From contig PSRJ01000324.1 of the NCBI GenBank assembly GCA_003175985.1, positions 1-64,000 on the forward strand: DNA of 64,000 bases. The letters run 5' to 3'. Positions 48,640 to 58,488 of this stretch are shown piece by piece. Within the stretch, counting starts at the first letter, position 1. Every line of letters begins with the position of its first letter. The notes under the pieces were generated by a model, which was not told the origin of the DNA, did not search any database, and was given only the letters and a program-made list of their open reading frames with translations. Both the position numbers and the translations under genes were made by a program. The DNA is from Terriglobia bacterium (GTDB lineage Bacteria > Acidobacteriota > Terriglobia > Bryobacterales > Bryobacteraceae).

Positions 48640-49229
48640 GTTGTTCGCCATTCGATCTGCGGGACTACTTCCTCAAGGAACTGCCGGACCTGGAACGCAA
48701 GCAGGTGGAAGCGCACGTCAGAGGCTGCTCCGCCTGCCGTGAGGAGTTGGACCGGCTGGGACTCACACAAACGGCACTATTCACCTTGCGTGAGGAAGAG
48801 ATTCCGCAGCGCATCGCTTTCGTTTCCGACAAGATTTTCGAACCGTCTTCCTGGCAGCGTGGCTGGAGCGCTTTTTGGGGCTCGGCTTCGCGGCTGGGCT
48901 TCGTCTCGGCCGCTATGCTTTCGGCAGCGCTGGTTGTATTCTCTGTGACCCGTCCGGCTCCCGCACCGCCGCCGCTTACTCTTTCCCCGGCGGCGGCTTC
49001 CGAGGCGGCAATCCAGGAGAGGATTCAGGCAGCGGTCGCCGCGAGTGAAGCCCGCGAGGAAGCTAAGTTCGTCAAGTGGGTCGCCGACATTCAACGCCAG
49101 GATGTCGCCGAGCGGCAGAAACTGGTTCAATGGGCCGACATGGAGCTGGATCTGGCGAAGCGGCGCGAACTCAAGTATGCCCGTAACGGTTATGGTCCGC
49201 CGCGCGCGGAAAATGGAGATTTGAAATGA
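48636..49229 (+). CDS. Zinc-finger anti-sigma factor
   Basis: CSPFDLRDYFLKELPDLERKQVEAHVRGCSACREEL, one TM; ATGA overlap with the sigma gene. Confidence 0.88.
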   Translation: MSCSPFDLRDYFLKELPDLERKQVEAHVRGCSACREELDRLGLTQTALFTLREEEIPQRIAFVSDKIFEPSSWQRGWSAFWGSASRLGFVSAAMLSAALVVFSVTRPAPAPPPLTLSPAAASEAAIQERIQAAVAASEAREEAKFVKWVADIQRQDVAERQKLVQWADMELDLAKRRELKYARNGYGPPRAENGDLK

Positions 49230-49759
49230 AGTTTGCCGCCGTTTTGTTGATGGCTGCTCCCGTCTGGTGCCAGGCGCCGCTGAAGGTCGCGGCGGTGAAT
49301 CCGCCCGAGAGATCGAACGCGATGCAGCAGGTCTTCTCCGATTTGGAGAAGCGCCTGGATAACAAGGTTTCCGCCGCCGACGCCAAAGATCCGATCGATC
49401 TGCTGGGCCTGACGCGCGGCCTCTACCTGCAGGGCTACGGCGCGGTATTTACGACCGAGGCCAGCCTGATCATCACTCCCACGCTGAGCCCGTTCCGCCA
49501 GCAAATTACCAAGGATGATGTCGTGAAGGTGCATCAACGCAAGATCGAGCATCTGGCTACGCTGAAGAAAGCAATGCGGGATATGTGGATCGAAGCAGCC
49601 GCGTCGCTCACCGCGATTCCCGATACGGAACAGTTGGTGCTGGCCATGCGCCTGCTTTATCAGCCCTGGGAAGATACCAAAGGGCTGCCGGGCCAGATTG
49701 TCATGAAGGGACCGCGCCGGGCCGCGGTGACCGGCAACATTCAAACGGAAGAACAGTAA
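49226..49759 (+). CDS. Secreted hypothetical protein in the ECF/T2SS operon
   Basis: Signal peptide; 4-nt overlap with the upstream gene. Confidence 0.7.
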   Translation: MKFAAVLLMAAPVWCQAPLKVAAVNPPERSNAMQQVFSDLEKRLDNKVSAADAKDPIDLLGLTRGLYLQGYGAVFTTEASLIITPTLSPFRQQITKDDVVKVHQRKIEHLATLKKAMRDMWIEAAASLTAIPDTEQLVLAMRLLYQPWEDTKGLPGQIVMKGPRRAAVTGNIQTEEQ

Positions 49760-51457
49760 GTGACCCCCACGCATTCTGCCGCCTCCGGTTCCGAATCGCC
49801 AGCTGGAAGTTTTCGCTACCAGCGGCTGGGCGAGATTCTTATCGCGCGGAACAAGATCGAAGCCGAGGAGTTGGAGCGCGCTCTCGAATTGCAGAAGGAG
49901 CGCGGCGACAAACTCGGCAAGATCCTGGTGGACATGGGCCTGATCGCGCAGCGTGATGTGCTCGCAGCGCTCTCGGATCAACTTGGGATTGCACTGGTCG
50001 CTATCGACGGCCCGCCCCCGGTAGCTCCCGAAATCGAGGGGTTGACGGACCGCTTCCTCCGGCAGTGCCGGGCCTATCCTCTAGCCGTAGCCGAATCCAC
50101 TCTTACGCTGGCGATGGCCGATCCGCTGGATTTCGAAACCGTGGCCGCGGTGCGCGCGTTTTCGGGATTACAGATTCAGACGGTACTGGCCGCCGAGCAG
50201 GAAATTCTCGAGGCCATCAACAAGCACTACGGGGAGAGCGAGCATCCGGCGCTGTGGGCTGAAGGGGAAGACGAGCAGGCCAACGCCGATCTCGAACACC
50301 TTCGCGACATGGCGAGCGAAGCGCCGGTCATTCGCCTGGTGAACGCCATGATTGCCGATGCTATCGAGAAGCGCGCCAGCGATATCCATATCGAGCCGTT
50401 CGAGAAGGAGTTTCGCATCCGCTTCCGCGTGGATGGCGTGCTGTTCAATCAGGACACGCCGCCGCGCGAATTGAAGGCAGCCATCATTTCGCGCCTGAAG
50501 CTGATGGCCAAGCTGAATATTGCGGAGCGCCGGCTGCCGCAGGACGGGCGCATCAAGATTAAGATTCTGGGCCGGGAAGTCGATCTGCGCGTCTCCACGC
50601 TGCCTACGCTGTATGGCGAAAGCGTGGTGATGCGCCTGCTCGACCGGTCCACGGGGGATTTCTACGATCTGCGCCGTCTCGGTTTTGACGACCGAATGCT
50701 CGGACGCATGGAGCACTTCACCAGTCTGCCGCATGGCATTTTTCTGGTGACCGGGCCTACCGGGAGCGGCAAGTCTACCACGCTGTACTCGGCGCTGAAA
50801 CGCATCAACCTGCCGGACAAGAAGATCATCACCATTGAAGACCCGGTGGAATACCAGATGGATGGCATCAACCAGATCCACGTGAACCCGCAGATCGGGC
50901 TGACGTTCGCGGCCGGGCTGCGCCACATCGTGCGCCAGGACCCGGACGTGATCATGGTAGGGGAAATCCGCGACCGGGAGACAGCCGATATCGCGATCCG
51001 CGCGGCCCTCACCGGCCATCTCGTGTTTTCCACTCTGCACACCAACGATGCGCCCAGCGCCATTACCCGCCTCGTCGACATGGGAGTGGAGAATTACCTG
51101 ACCACCTCGTCGCTCGTGGCCGTGTTGGCGCAGCGGCTTGTGCGCGTCATTTGTAAGAACTGCAAGCAGCCCTCGGGCCAGGCACTATCGCCCGATGGGG
51201 AGATGGTCCAGACTTTCCGCGGCTCCGGCTGCGGCGAATGCAATGGCACCGGCTACGCGACGCGTGTCGGCATCTTCGAGTTGATGGAGTTGAACGACGA
51301 GATCCGCCAGCGCATCATGAGCAACGAGGATGCCGCCCAACTGGCGCAGGCCGCGCGCCGCAACGGGATGCGTAATCTGCGCGAGGATGGCTGGAAGAAA
51401 GTGCGGGAAGGGCTGAGCACCGTGGACGAAGTGATGCGCGTCACCCAGGAGTTTTGA
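49760..51457 (+). CDS. gspE: Type II secretion ATPase GspE, MshEN N-terminal domain
   Basis: RLGEILIARNKIEAEELERALELQ; GPTGSGKSTTLYSALKRIN; VGEIRDRETADIAIRAALTGHLVFSTLHTND; CXXC zinc motifs; GTG start. Confidence 0.95.
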   Translation: MTPTHSAASGSESPAGSFRYQRLGEILIARNKIEAEELERALELQKERGDKLGKILVDMGLIAQRDVLAALSDQLGIALVAIDGPPPVAPEIEGLTDRFLRQCRAYPLAVAESTLTLAMADPLDFETVAAVRAFSGLQIQTVLAAEQEILEAINKHYGESEHPALWAEGEDEQANADLEHLRDMASEAPVIRLVNAMIADAIEKRASDIHIEPFEKEFRIRFRVDGVLFNQDTPPRELKAAIISRLKLMAKLNIAERRLPQDGRIKIKILGREVDLRVSTLPTLYGESVVMRLLDRSTGDFYDLRRLGFDDRMLGRMEHFTSLPHGIFLVTGPTGSGKSTTLYSALKRINLPDKKIITIEDPVEYQMDGINQIHVNPQIGLTFAAGLRHIVRQDPDVIMVGEIRDRETADIAIRAALTGHLVFSTLHTNDAPSAITRLVDMGVENYLTTSSLVAVLAQRLVRVICKNCKQPSGQALSPDGEMVQTFRGSGCGECNGTGYATRVGIFELMELNDEIRQRIMSNEDAAQLAQAARRNGMRNLREDGWKKVREGLSTVDEVMRVTQEF

Positions 51458-52668
51458 TGGCCACGTTCTTCTTCCGCGCCGTGGCCCGCGACGGCCGCAT
51501 GCGCAGCGGCAGCCTCAGCGGCGACAACGAAAAAATCGTTACACGGGAACTCCGCAAACAGGGGCTGACTCCGGTCTACGTCGGCGTGCAGCCCAAGGCC
51601 TCGGCGCTGGACTGGAAGATGCCCGTCTTCGGCCGAGGCATGCGGCGTGACGTGTTGTTCTTCACGCAGGAGCTTTCCACGCTGCTCAATGCCGGGGTTC
51701 CACTCGATCGCGCGCTATCCATCACCGGCGAACTAACGGAGCGGTCCGATTTCCGCTTTATCGTGCTCGATGTGCTGCGCGTGCTGAAGGGCGGCAAGTC
51801 GCTGGCCGACAGCCTGGCGACTCATCCGGAGTATTTTTCGGAGCTCTACATCAATATGGTCCGCGCGGGCGAGGCTTCCGGCTCGCTGGCGGTGATTTTC
51901 GAACGGCTCTCCGAATTCGAACGTTCGAAAGACGATCTGCGCAACTATATCATTTCGTCCATGATCTATCCGGCGCTGCTGGCGCTGGTAGGCCTGGGTT
52001 CGATTTTCATTCTGTTGGATTTCGTAGTGCCGCGTTTTGCGGCTCTCTTTGCCGACTCCCGAATGAAGATTCCAGTGCCCACGCAGATCATGCTCTCGGT
52101 GAGCGAAGTGGTGCGGGCGTACTGGTGGGTGGCGGCGTCCGCAGTAGCGGCGGTAATCATCGTATGGCACATCTATACTCGCACCACGGCGGGCCGCCTC
52201 TGGTGGGATGGGACGCGCCTGAAGATCCCGCTGTTGGGCGAAGCGTTGCGCAAGGCCGAAACGGCGCGCTTCGCGCGTGCCATGGCCACTCTGGTTGCGA
52301 ATACGGTGCCGTTGGTGCAGTCGATCGCCATTGCCTCGGCGACACTCGGCAACAAGCTGATCGCGGGCGCGCTGGTGGGCGTGGCGCAAGGTGTCAAGCG
52401 CGGTGAAGGGATCGCCGTGCCGCTGCGCCGCGCCGGAGTATTCCCGCCGCTGGCGGCGCACTTATTGACCGTCGGGGAGGAGACCGGGCGCTTGGACGCC
52501 ATGTTCGCACGCATGGCCGATATCTACGAGAGTGATACGCGTTCGGCGATCAAACAATTCACTTCCGTCTTCGAGCCGATCGTGATTCTGGTGATGGGCA
52601 TAATGGTCGGTACGCTGATCCTGAGCATGCTGCTCGCGATCCTGAGTATTAACGATGTGGTGGTGTAA
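51457..52668 (+). CDS. gspF: Type II secretion inner-membrane protein GspF
   Basis: FTQELSTLLNAGVPLDRALSI, MVRAGEASGSLAVIFERLSEF, two T2SSF domains. Confidence 0.95.
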   Translation: MATFFFRAVARDGRMRSGSLSGDNEKIVTRELRKQGLTPVYVGVQPKASALDWKMPVFGRGMRRDVLFFTQELSTLLNAGVPLDRALSITGELTERSDFRFIVLDVLRVLKGGKSLADSLATHPEYFSELYINMVRAGEASGSLAVIFERLSEFERSKDDLRNYIISSMIYPALLALVGLGSIFILLDFVVPRFAALFADSRMKIPVPTQIMLSVSEVVRAYWWVAASAVAAVIIVWHIYTRTTAGRLWWDGTRLKIPLLGEALRKAETARFARAMATLVANTVPLVQSIAIASATLGNKLIAGALVGVAQGVKRGEGIAVPLRRAGVFPPLAAHLLTVGEETGRLDAMFARMADIYESDTRSAIKQFTSVFEPIVILVMGIMVGTLILSMLLAILSINDVVV

Positions 52669-52672
52669 TCCG

Positions 52673-53212
52673 ATGAAGATATCCAGCAGGACACTAAAAA
52701 GGGCCAAGAACCGCTTGCTGGCGCGCGCGGCTCAGAAACGCGTGTTCGCAGGTACTTGCCGAGCCGCGACCGTGAGGGAGCGGTGGCCTCACAGCCGGCA
52801 ATCGGGCATCACCCTGATCGAGATGCTGGTCGTCATGACCATCATCGCGCTGTTTGTGGCTCTGGTTGCCCCTTCCATGTTCAAGAAGAGCGACGCCGCG
52901 CGGATCACCGCGGCACGCGCGCAGATCCATAATTTCCAAACTGCTTTGGGCGCGTACAAGCTCGATACCGGCACCTTCCCCACCGCCGAGCAGGGCGGGC
53001 TGCAGGCCCTGCGCGTGAAGCCCAGCGAGGTGAATCAGTGGGCGGGCCCCTACATGCCGCAGGATATTCCCAAGGATCCCTGGGGACACGACTACGCCTA
53101 TAAGTATCCCGGCGACCACGGCGACGAACCTGACATCATCTCCTACGGCGGCGATGGCCAGGCCGGCGGCGAAGGATTGAATGCCGATATTGTCAGTTGG
53201 AAGAACCAATAA
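52673..53212 (+). CDS. gspG: Major pseudopilin GspG (unusually long leader)
   Basis: SG|ITLIEMLVVMTIIALFVALVAPSMF; DKYPTAEQGL-like TGTFPTAEQGGLQALR; DPWGHDYAYKYPG. Confidence 0.93.
   Translation: MKISSRTLKRAKNRLLARAAQKRVFAGTCRAATVRERWPHSRQSGITLIEMLVVMTIIALFVALVAPSMFKKSDAARITAARAQIHNFQTALGAYKLDTGTFPTAEQGGLQALRVKPSEVNQWAGPYMPQDIPKDPWGHDYAYKYPGDHGDEPDIISYGGDGQAGGEGLNADIVSWKNQ
52759..52784 (-). repeat. 26-bp dispersed repeat inside the gspG leader region
   Basis: Reverse complement accgctccctcacggtcgcggctcgg; 25/26 match to 54805-54830. Confidence 0.85.
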
Positions 53213-53669
53213 GGCGGCAGGCATCACGTTGATCGAGATGATGGTGGTGGTTGCCATCATCGCGCTGCTGGCGGGCATCTCGTTTCCGGCGATCTCTGCG
53301 GGAATCGATAGCGTGCGCCTGCGCTCGGCCACCGACTCTTTGTCCGGTTTTCTGAATGCGGCGGCGACGCGGGCCGAACGGCGGGAGGAACCGGTAGAAC
53401 TGATCATCTCGGCGCGGGACAACACGCTTTCCGCCTTCTCCACCGAGCCAGGGTATTCGCGCGAGCTGAAGATGCCCGATGGGGTGATTATTGAAGGCGT
53501 TCTGCCGAAGCAGGAAGAAGAGGAAGGGCCGCGGCGCGTCCTTCTCATGCCCGGCGGCGGAGTTCCCGGAATCGGCATCCAGGTGGCCAACCGCCATGGT
53601 TCCCGGCGCGTTGTGCGCCTCGATCCCATGACCGGTTTTCCGCGCATAGAGGCCTTAGTAAGCCAGTGA
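53181..53669 (+). CDS. gspH: Minor pseudopilin GspH/FimT-like
   Basis: AG|ITLIEMMVVVAIIALLAGISFPA. Confidence 0.85.
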   Translation: MPILSVGRTNKAAGITLIEMMVVVAIIALLAGISFPAISAGIDSVRLRSATDSLSGFLNAAATRAERREEPVELIISARDNTLSAFSTEPGYSRELKMPDGVIIEGVLPKQEEEEGPRRVLLMPGGGVPGIGIQVANRHGSRRVVRLDPMTGFPRIEALVSQ

Positions 53670-54097
53670 AAGCCACGCGCGGGTTCACTCTGCTGGAGAT
53701 GATGGTGGCCACGGTCATTCTGGCTGTGGCAGTGGTCGGACTGCTCGCGGGCATCAGCGGCGCTTTGCGCAACGCCTCCAGGCTCACCGAATACGACCGG
53801 GCCGTACAATTGTCGCGGCTGCAGATGAATGAACTGCTGCTCGATGAGCGGCTGCCCCACGACACGGTGGTCGCCGGTGAATTTTATCCAGACCATGCCG
53901 GCGGTCTGGAGTCCGGCTGGAGAGCCCGCATGACCAATTTCGAGATGCCGCCTTCGAAAGCTCCGGGACAGGTGGCCATCCAGCGTATTGAGATGGAGGT
54001 CTGGTGGCTGGCTGGCGGCCAGCGGCGCACGTTCACGCTCGATGCATATCGGCCGCACGTGCTTCGGCCCCAAGATCTTGCTCCAGGGGCGCCATGA
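53666..54097 (+). CDS. gspI: Minor pseudopilin GspI-like
   Basis: RGFTLLEMMVATVILAVAVVGLLAG. Confidence 0.82.
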   Translation: MKATRGFTLLEMMVATVILAVAVVGLLAGISGALRNASRLTEYDRAVQLSRLQMNELLLDERLPHDTVVAGEFYPDHAGGLESGWRARMTNFEMPPSKAPGQVAIQRIEMEVWWLAGGQRRTFTLDAYRPHVLRPQDLAPGAP

Positions 54098-54795
54098 AGA
54101 ACCAAAAGGGAATCACGCTGATGGAGGTGCTGATCGCGGTGACCCTGCTGAGTCTCCTTTCGGTCGGCATGTTCCTGGCGATGCGCATCGGGCTGAATTC
54201 CTACCTCAAAGCCGATACCAAACTGATGGACAACCGCCGCGTCGCGGGGGCGCAGCGCATCCTGGAAGACGAACTCGAAGGCTTTGTGCCGGTCATCGCG
54301 GTGTGTAATGCCGGCGGCACACCGCCGCAGAAGATTACCTTCTTCCAGGGGCAGCCGCAGGTGATGAGGCTGGTGTCCAGCTTCTCGCTCCAGCAGGGCT
54401 GGCGCGGGCAGCCTCAGGTGCTCGAAATCTTCGTGATTGCAGGCGAGAACGGGCGTGGCGTGCGCCTGGTGGTGAATGAGAACCTGTACACCGGACCCCT
54501 GGGAGCGGGGAAATTCTGCATGGGCAACCGCCAGTTCCTGGATGTGGAATCGAGCCCGAGATCGTTCGTGCTGGCCGACAAATTGGCGTACTGCCGGTTT
54601 TCTTATCTCGCGGCGCCCACCAATGCCAATGACCCCCCGGTTTGGAAGACCGCCTGGACCACTCCGACATGGCCCATAGCCGTGCGCGTGGAAATGGGAC
54701 CGCTCGAAGCCGATAGTTCGCGGATCCAGCCAATCACAGTCACCGCTCCCATACATTTGCACCGGAACCCGGAGATTCAGTATGGGGATTTCTAG
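54094..54795 (+). CDS. gspJ: Minor pseudopilin GspJ-like
   Basis: KGITLMEVLIAVTLLSLLSVGMFLAMRIGLN. Confidence 0.82.
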   Translation: MKNQKGITLMEVLIAVTLLSLLSVGMFLAMRIGLNSYLKADTKLMDNRRVAGAQRILEDELEGFVPVIAVCNAGGTPPQKITFFQGQPQVMRLVSSFSLQQGWRGQPQVLEIFVIAGENGRGVRLVVNENLYTGPLGAGKFCMGNRQFLDVESSPRSFVLADKLAYCRFSYLAAPTNANDPPVWKTAWTTPTWPIAVRVEMGPLEADSSRIQPITVTAPIHLHRNPEIQYGDF

Positions 54796-55792
54796 GATAG
54801 GGGCACCGCTCCCTCACGGTCGCAGCTCGGTAAGTGTACGCGGCAGCGCGCTGCTGGCCGTTCTCTGGGTCTCGGCAGCCCTTGCGGCCATTGCGTTCTC
54901 GTTGTCGACCACGGTACGTGGTGAAACCGAGCGCACTTCCACGGCCGTCGATGGCCTGCGCAGCTACTACCTCGCTTCCGGCGCGATTTACCGCGCCACG
55001 TATGAATTGCTCTGGTCCGTGGAGAATCCTGGCAAGCGCGTCATCCCCCAGGGTTCCACACACGTCGACTATACGTTTCCATCGGGGGATGTTCGCGTCG
55101 AACTGATTCCGGAAGCCGCCAAGCTCGACGTGAATGCCACGCCCCCCGAGGAGCTCTACCGGCTGGGCGTGGCGTTGGGCCTGGAGCCCGAACGCGCGCG
55201 GGAAACCGCTTTATCGATTGCCGACTGGCGCTCCCCGCCGGGTCCCGGCGCGCTGGATTCGTATTATTTGTCACTGGAGCCGTCTTTTCGGCCCCGTCAT
55301 GCGTCTGTAGAAGAGATCGAGGAATTACTACTGGTGAAGGGGATTACTCCCGAGATTTTCTACGGCACTTACGTCCCTACTCCCGATCCAAGCCAGGGCA
55401 CGCGGCTGGTGCGGCGCCCAGGCCTGATCGATTGCCTCTCTGTGTTCGGATCGAGCAGCCGCATTGAGGCGAACACCGCCTCTCCGGCCGTCCTGGCAGC
55501 GATCGGAATGGCGCCCGATGTGATTAATGCTCTGGTGGAGGAGCGCCGTAAGAAGCCTTTCACATATCAGAAGCTTCTGGAGTTCCTGCAATCCTTCGGC
55601 GCCTCTGCGGCCCGCCTGCGCATTGAAGGAAATTCGATCATCACGATGCGCGCGACGGCGCGGGTGCGCTTGCAGAATGGCCAGCTCTCAGACCTGAAGC
55701 GCACGGTGGGCGCGCTTGTAAAGTACATGCCGGTGGGCTACGATGCGCCGATTCACATCTTGCGCTGGTACGACACCACCTGGAGTAATTGA
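54782..55792 (+). CDS. gspK: Minor pseudopilin GspK
   Basis: RGSALLAVLWVSAALAAIAFSLS; VELIPEAAKLDVNATPPEELYRLGVALGL. Confidence 0.85.
   Translation: MGISRIGAPLPHGRSSVSVRGSALLAVLWVSAALAAIAFSLSTTVRGETERTSTAVDGLRSYYLASGAIYRATYELLWSVENPGKRVIPQGSTHVDYTFPSGDVRVELIPEAAKLDVNATPPEELYRLGVALGLEPERARETALSIADWRSPPGPGALDSYYLSLEPSFRPRHASVEEIEELLLVKGITPEIFYGTYVPTPDPSQGTRLVRRPGLIDCLSVFGSSSRIEANTASPAVLAAIGMAPDVINALVEERRKKPFTYQKLLEFLQSFGASAARLRIEGNSIITMRATARVRLQNGQLSDLKRTVGALVKYMPVGYDAPIHILRWYDTTWSN
54805..54830 (+). repeat. 26-bp dispersed repeat inside the gspK leader region
   Basis: accgctccctcacggtcgcagctcgg, 25/26 match to 52759-52784 in opposite orientation. Confidence 0.85.
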
Positions 55793-57114
55793 AACCGCTC
55801 ATGCCCGTTCCCATTTCCCAGGATCTTCGCAGGCTGCTGGCATTCGGTTCCGGCATTGGGATTGAAATCGCGGAGACCAGCCTCGAAGTGGCGGCGGCGC
55901 GCGTGCGCCCTTCACGCATTCAGGTGCTGGGCCGCTGGACGATCCACAACTATGCCGAACGGCCCGCCGCCGAGTGGGGCGCCGAGTACACGCAATTCAT
56001 CAAGTCAGTGGGCATGGGACACCTGAGCGCGACCGTGCTGCTGCCGCGGCGTGAAGTCATTGTGCGGCAACTGGCGCTGCCGGGCGTCTCCGGCCGAGAC
56101 CGCGAAGGCGCGATCCGGTTTCAATTGGACACGTTGCACCCCTATGGCGATGAACCTGTGTGTTGGGGTTGGTCGCCGCTTGCCGAGAACCATCTCCTGG
56201 TCGGTATTACGCGAAATGAAATCGTGCAGCGCTACGTGCAGCTTTTCATTGAGGCCGGCATTGGCGTCTGCAGTTTCACGTTTTCAGCCGCGGCGGTACA
56301 TGCGGCCATCCGGCTGGATGGTGCTTCCGGCCAGGGATTCGTGGCTTTGAGCCGGACACCGGCGGGGGCCGTGGAGGTCTACGGTGAAAGCCCCGCGCGC
56401 CCGGTGTTTTCAGCGGAATTCAACCTGGCGCCCGAACGGGCCGCGGGACTGGCGCTGGCGGAACTACGATTGCCGCCGGAGACCGAGGCCCGAAAACTCG
56501 AAGAAGTTCTTCCCAAGCCGGACGCCAACCCGGTGGAAAACGATCTTTCCCGCAACGCACTGCCATACGCCACGGCGCTGGCCGGGGCCTGTCCCCGGCT
56601 GGCGCCCTCCGTCAACGTGCTTCCACCCGAATACCGGCGTGGCAACTCGCGTGCGCTATTCATCCCGACCGCCGTACTGGCTCTTTTCCTCGCCGTAGCT
56701 TTGGCGGTTCTGTTTAGTTATCCGCGACTCGCCGACCGGAATTATTTGCAGAAGGTGCAGGCCGAAATCTCCAAACTGGAACCGCAGGCGCGTCGTGCGG
56801 CGGAACTCGACCGGCAAATTGAAACCCTACGGGCGCGCACACGCCTGCTCGACCAGTTCCGTGGACAAACGCGTGCCGACCTCGATGCGCTACAGGAAAT
56901 CACCAAACTTCTGGCTCCGCCCGCCTGGAGTAATTCCATCGACCTCACGCGCGATTCCGCACGCATTTCCGGAGAGGCTCCGCAAGCCTCGCCACTCTTG
57001 AAAGTCCTGGATGCTTCGCCGCTGTTTGAGAACTCGGAGTTCTCGGGTTCGGTGGGCCGCGGCAACGGCACCGAAACCTTCCAGATCCGCACCAGCCGGG
57101 AGAAGCGGCCATGA
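55789..57114 (+). CDS. gspL: GspL/PilM-like assembly protein
   Basis: Actin-like-fold N-terminus, single TM, PilN-like C-terminus; operon position. Confidence 0.75.
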   Translation: MKPLMPVPISQDLRRLLAFGSGIGIEIAETSLEVAAARVRPSRIQVLGRWTIHNYAERPAAEWGAEYTQFIKSVGMGHLSATVLLPRREVIVRQLALPGVSGRDREGAIRFQLDTLHPYGDEPVCWGWSPLAENHLLVGITRNEIVQRYVQLFIEAGIGVCSFTFSAAAVHAAIRLDGASGQGFVALSRTPAGAVEVYGESPARPVFSAEFNLAPERAAGLALAELRLPPETEARKLEEVLPKPDANPVENDLSRNALPYATALAGACPRLAPSVNVLPPEYRRGNSRALFIPTAVLALFLAVALAVLFSYPRLADRNYLQKVQAEISKLEPQARRAAELDRQIETLRARTRLLDQFRGQTRADLDALQEITKLLAPPAWSNSIDLTRDSARISGEAPQASPLLKVLDASPLFENSEFSGSVGRGNGTETFQIRTSREKRP

Positions 57115-57701
57115 CGCTCGCGCTCGGGGCGATCGACCGGCGCACGGTGGGAATCCTGGCCGGGGGCGTGCTCGCTGTACTGATTCTGCGCTTCGGCGTA
57201 TATCGCGACACTCCTGCACCTGTAGTTGCGCCCGCGGATTCGGTTCCCATCGCCGAGCATCGGCTGGAGCGGCTCCGCGTGCTCGCGGCCACTGTTCCTG
57301 GCAAGGAAACGGTGCTCAAACAAGTCGCCGCGGAACTGGCTTCCCGCGAGTCGGGTATCTTGAAGGCCGATACGGCGGCGCAAGCCCAGGCGCAACTGAT
57401 CGACGTCATCCGGCGCGTCGCGATGACCAATGGAATCGATGCGCGCGGCGCGGAGGAGATGCGCGTCCGGCCGCTGGCCAACGATTACGGAGAGGTTTCG
57501 GTCGCGGTGACGTTCAGTTGCGCCATCGAACAGCTCGTCAACTTCATGGCCGCCCTCGCGAATGAACCGCAGATCCTGGCCACCAACCAGATCAACATTT
57601 CGGGCGGCAGCGATAAGAAAAAGAATGTGCAGGTGCGGCTGGGCCTTTCCGGTGTAGTGGACAAGAAGCTGGTGCCCACCAGGAAAGGACCGGCGTTTTG
57701 A
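57111..57701 (+). CDS. gspM: GspM/PilO-like protein
   Basis: N-terminal TM, coiled region, operon position. Confidence 0.65.
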   Translation: MTLALGAIDRRTVGILAGGVLAVLILRFGVYRDTPAPVVAPADSVPIAEHRLERLRVLAATVPGKETVLKQVAAELASRESGILKADTAAQAQAQLIDVIRRVAMTNGIDARGAEEMRVRPLANDYGEVSVAVTFSCAIEQLVNFMAALANEPQILATNQINISGGSDKKKNVQVRLGLSGVVDKKLVPTRKGPAF

Positions 57702-58432
57702 AGCGCAAATTGCTGGTTCTCAATGCCGCATTGGTGATATTGCTCTCGTATGCCGGGTTCGAGCTGCGGCGTGCCTGGCTGGCGGCTCAAGCGCGCGAAG
57801 CCGCCCGCCTGAATCGTAAAATCCGCCCGGCTGCGCCCCCGCCAATCGCGCCCTTGCCCGCGGCGCCGGCCGTCTCGCCCGGCTCGTATGCGGATATCGC
57901 ACAGCAGATGCTTTTTGACAAATCACGTAATCCGAATGTGGTCGTGGTGGTCGAGACGCCGCCGCCACCGCCTCCGAAACCGATGCCGCCGCTGCCGGTT
58001 TACCACGGCCAGATGAACATCGGTTCCGGCCCCACCGCCATTCTTAGCCAGACTGCCAACAGTATCCACCAGATGATTCGTCCCGGCGAGCAAATCGGCC
58101 AATTCAAGCTCCTGGACGTCAATAGTGAAGAGATCGTTTTCGAATGGGATGGCAAGGAGGTTCGCCGGAGAGTGGATAACCTGATCGACCGCAGTGCCGT
58201 TGCCGCGCAGGTTGTCGCTTCCGCGGGTGTCCGAACCGAGCAGCCGGCGGCGCCGCCACCACCCGTAATCAAGACGCCAACCGGCCCTGGCGCCGAGCTC
58301 GGCCGCGACAATATGAGAGCTTGCGATCCCAGTGACAGTCTGCCCGCAGGCACGGTCAAAGATGGTTACCGGAAGGTAATTGCGGCAACTCCTTTTGGAG
58401 AATCGTGCCGCTGGGATCCGGTGGGCCGCTAA
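57698..58432 (+). CDS. GspC-like protein
   Basis: N-terminal TM, Pro-rich linker, IRPGEQIGQFKLLDVNSEEIVFEWDGKEVRR (HR-like); position before gspD. Confidence 0.6.
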   Translation: MKRKLLVLNAALVILLSYAGFELRRAWLAAQAREAARLNRKIRPAAPPPIAPLPAAPAVSPGSYADIAQQMLFDKSRNPNVVVVVETPPPPPPKPMPPLPVYHGQMNIGSGPTAILSQTANSIHQMIRPGEQIGQFKLLDVNSEEIVFEWDGKEVRRRVDNLIDRSAVAAQVVASAGVRTEQPAAPPPPVIKTPTGPGAELGRDNMRACDPSDSLPAGTVKDGYRKVIAATPFGESCRWDPVGR

Positions 58433-58488
58433 TGGCAAGGAGTGATCTTCGAATGAGACTGCAGGACGAGTTCGAGCGGTAGGTGGCG

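Noticed and set aside
52694-54073. 459-aa minus-strand ORF containing PLPHGRGS
   Set aside because: Antisense to gspG-H-I; the PLPHGRGS-like peptide is simply the dispersed repeat read in the other direction
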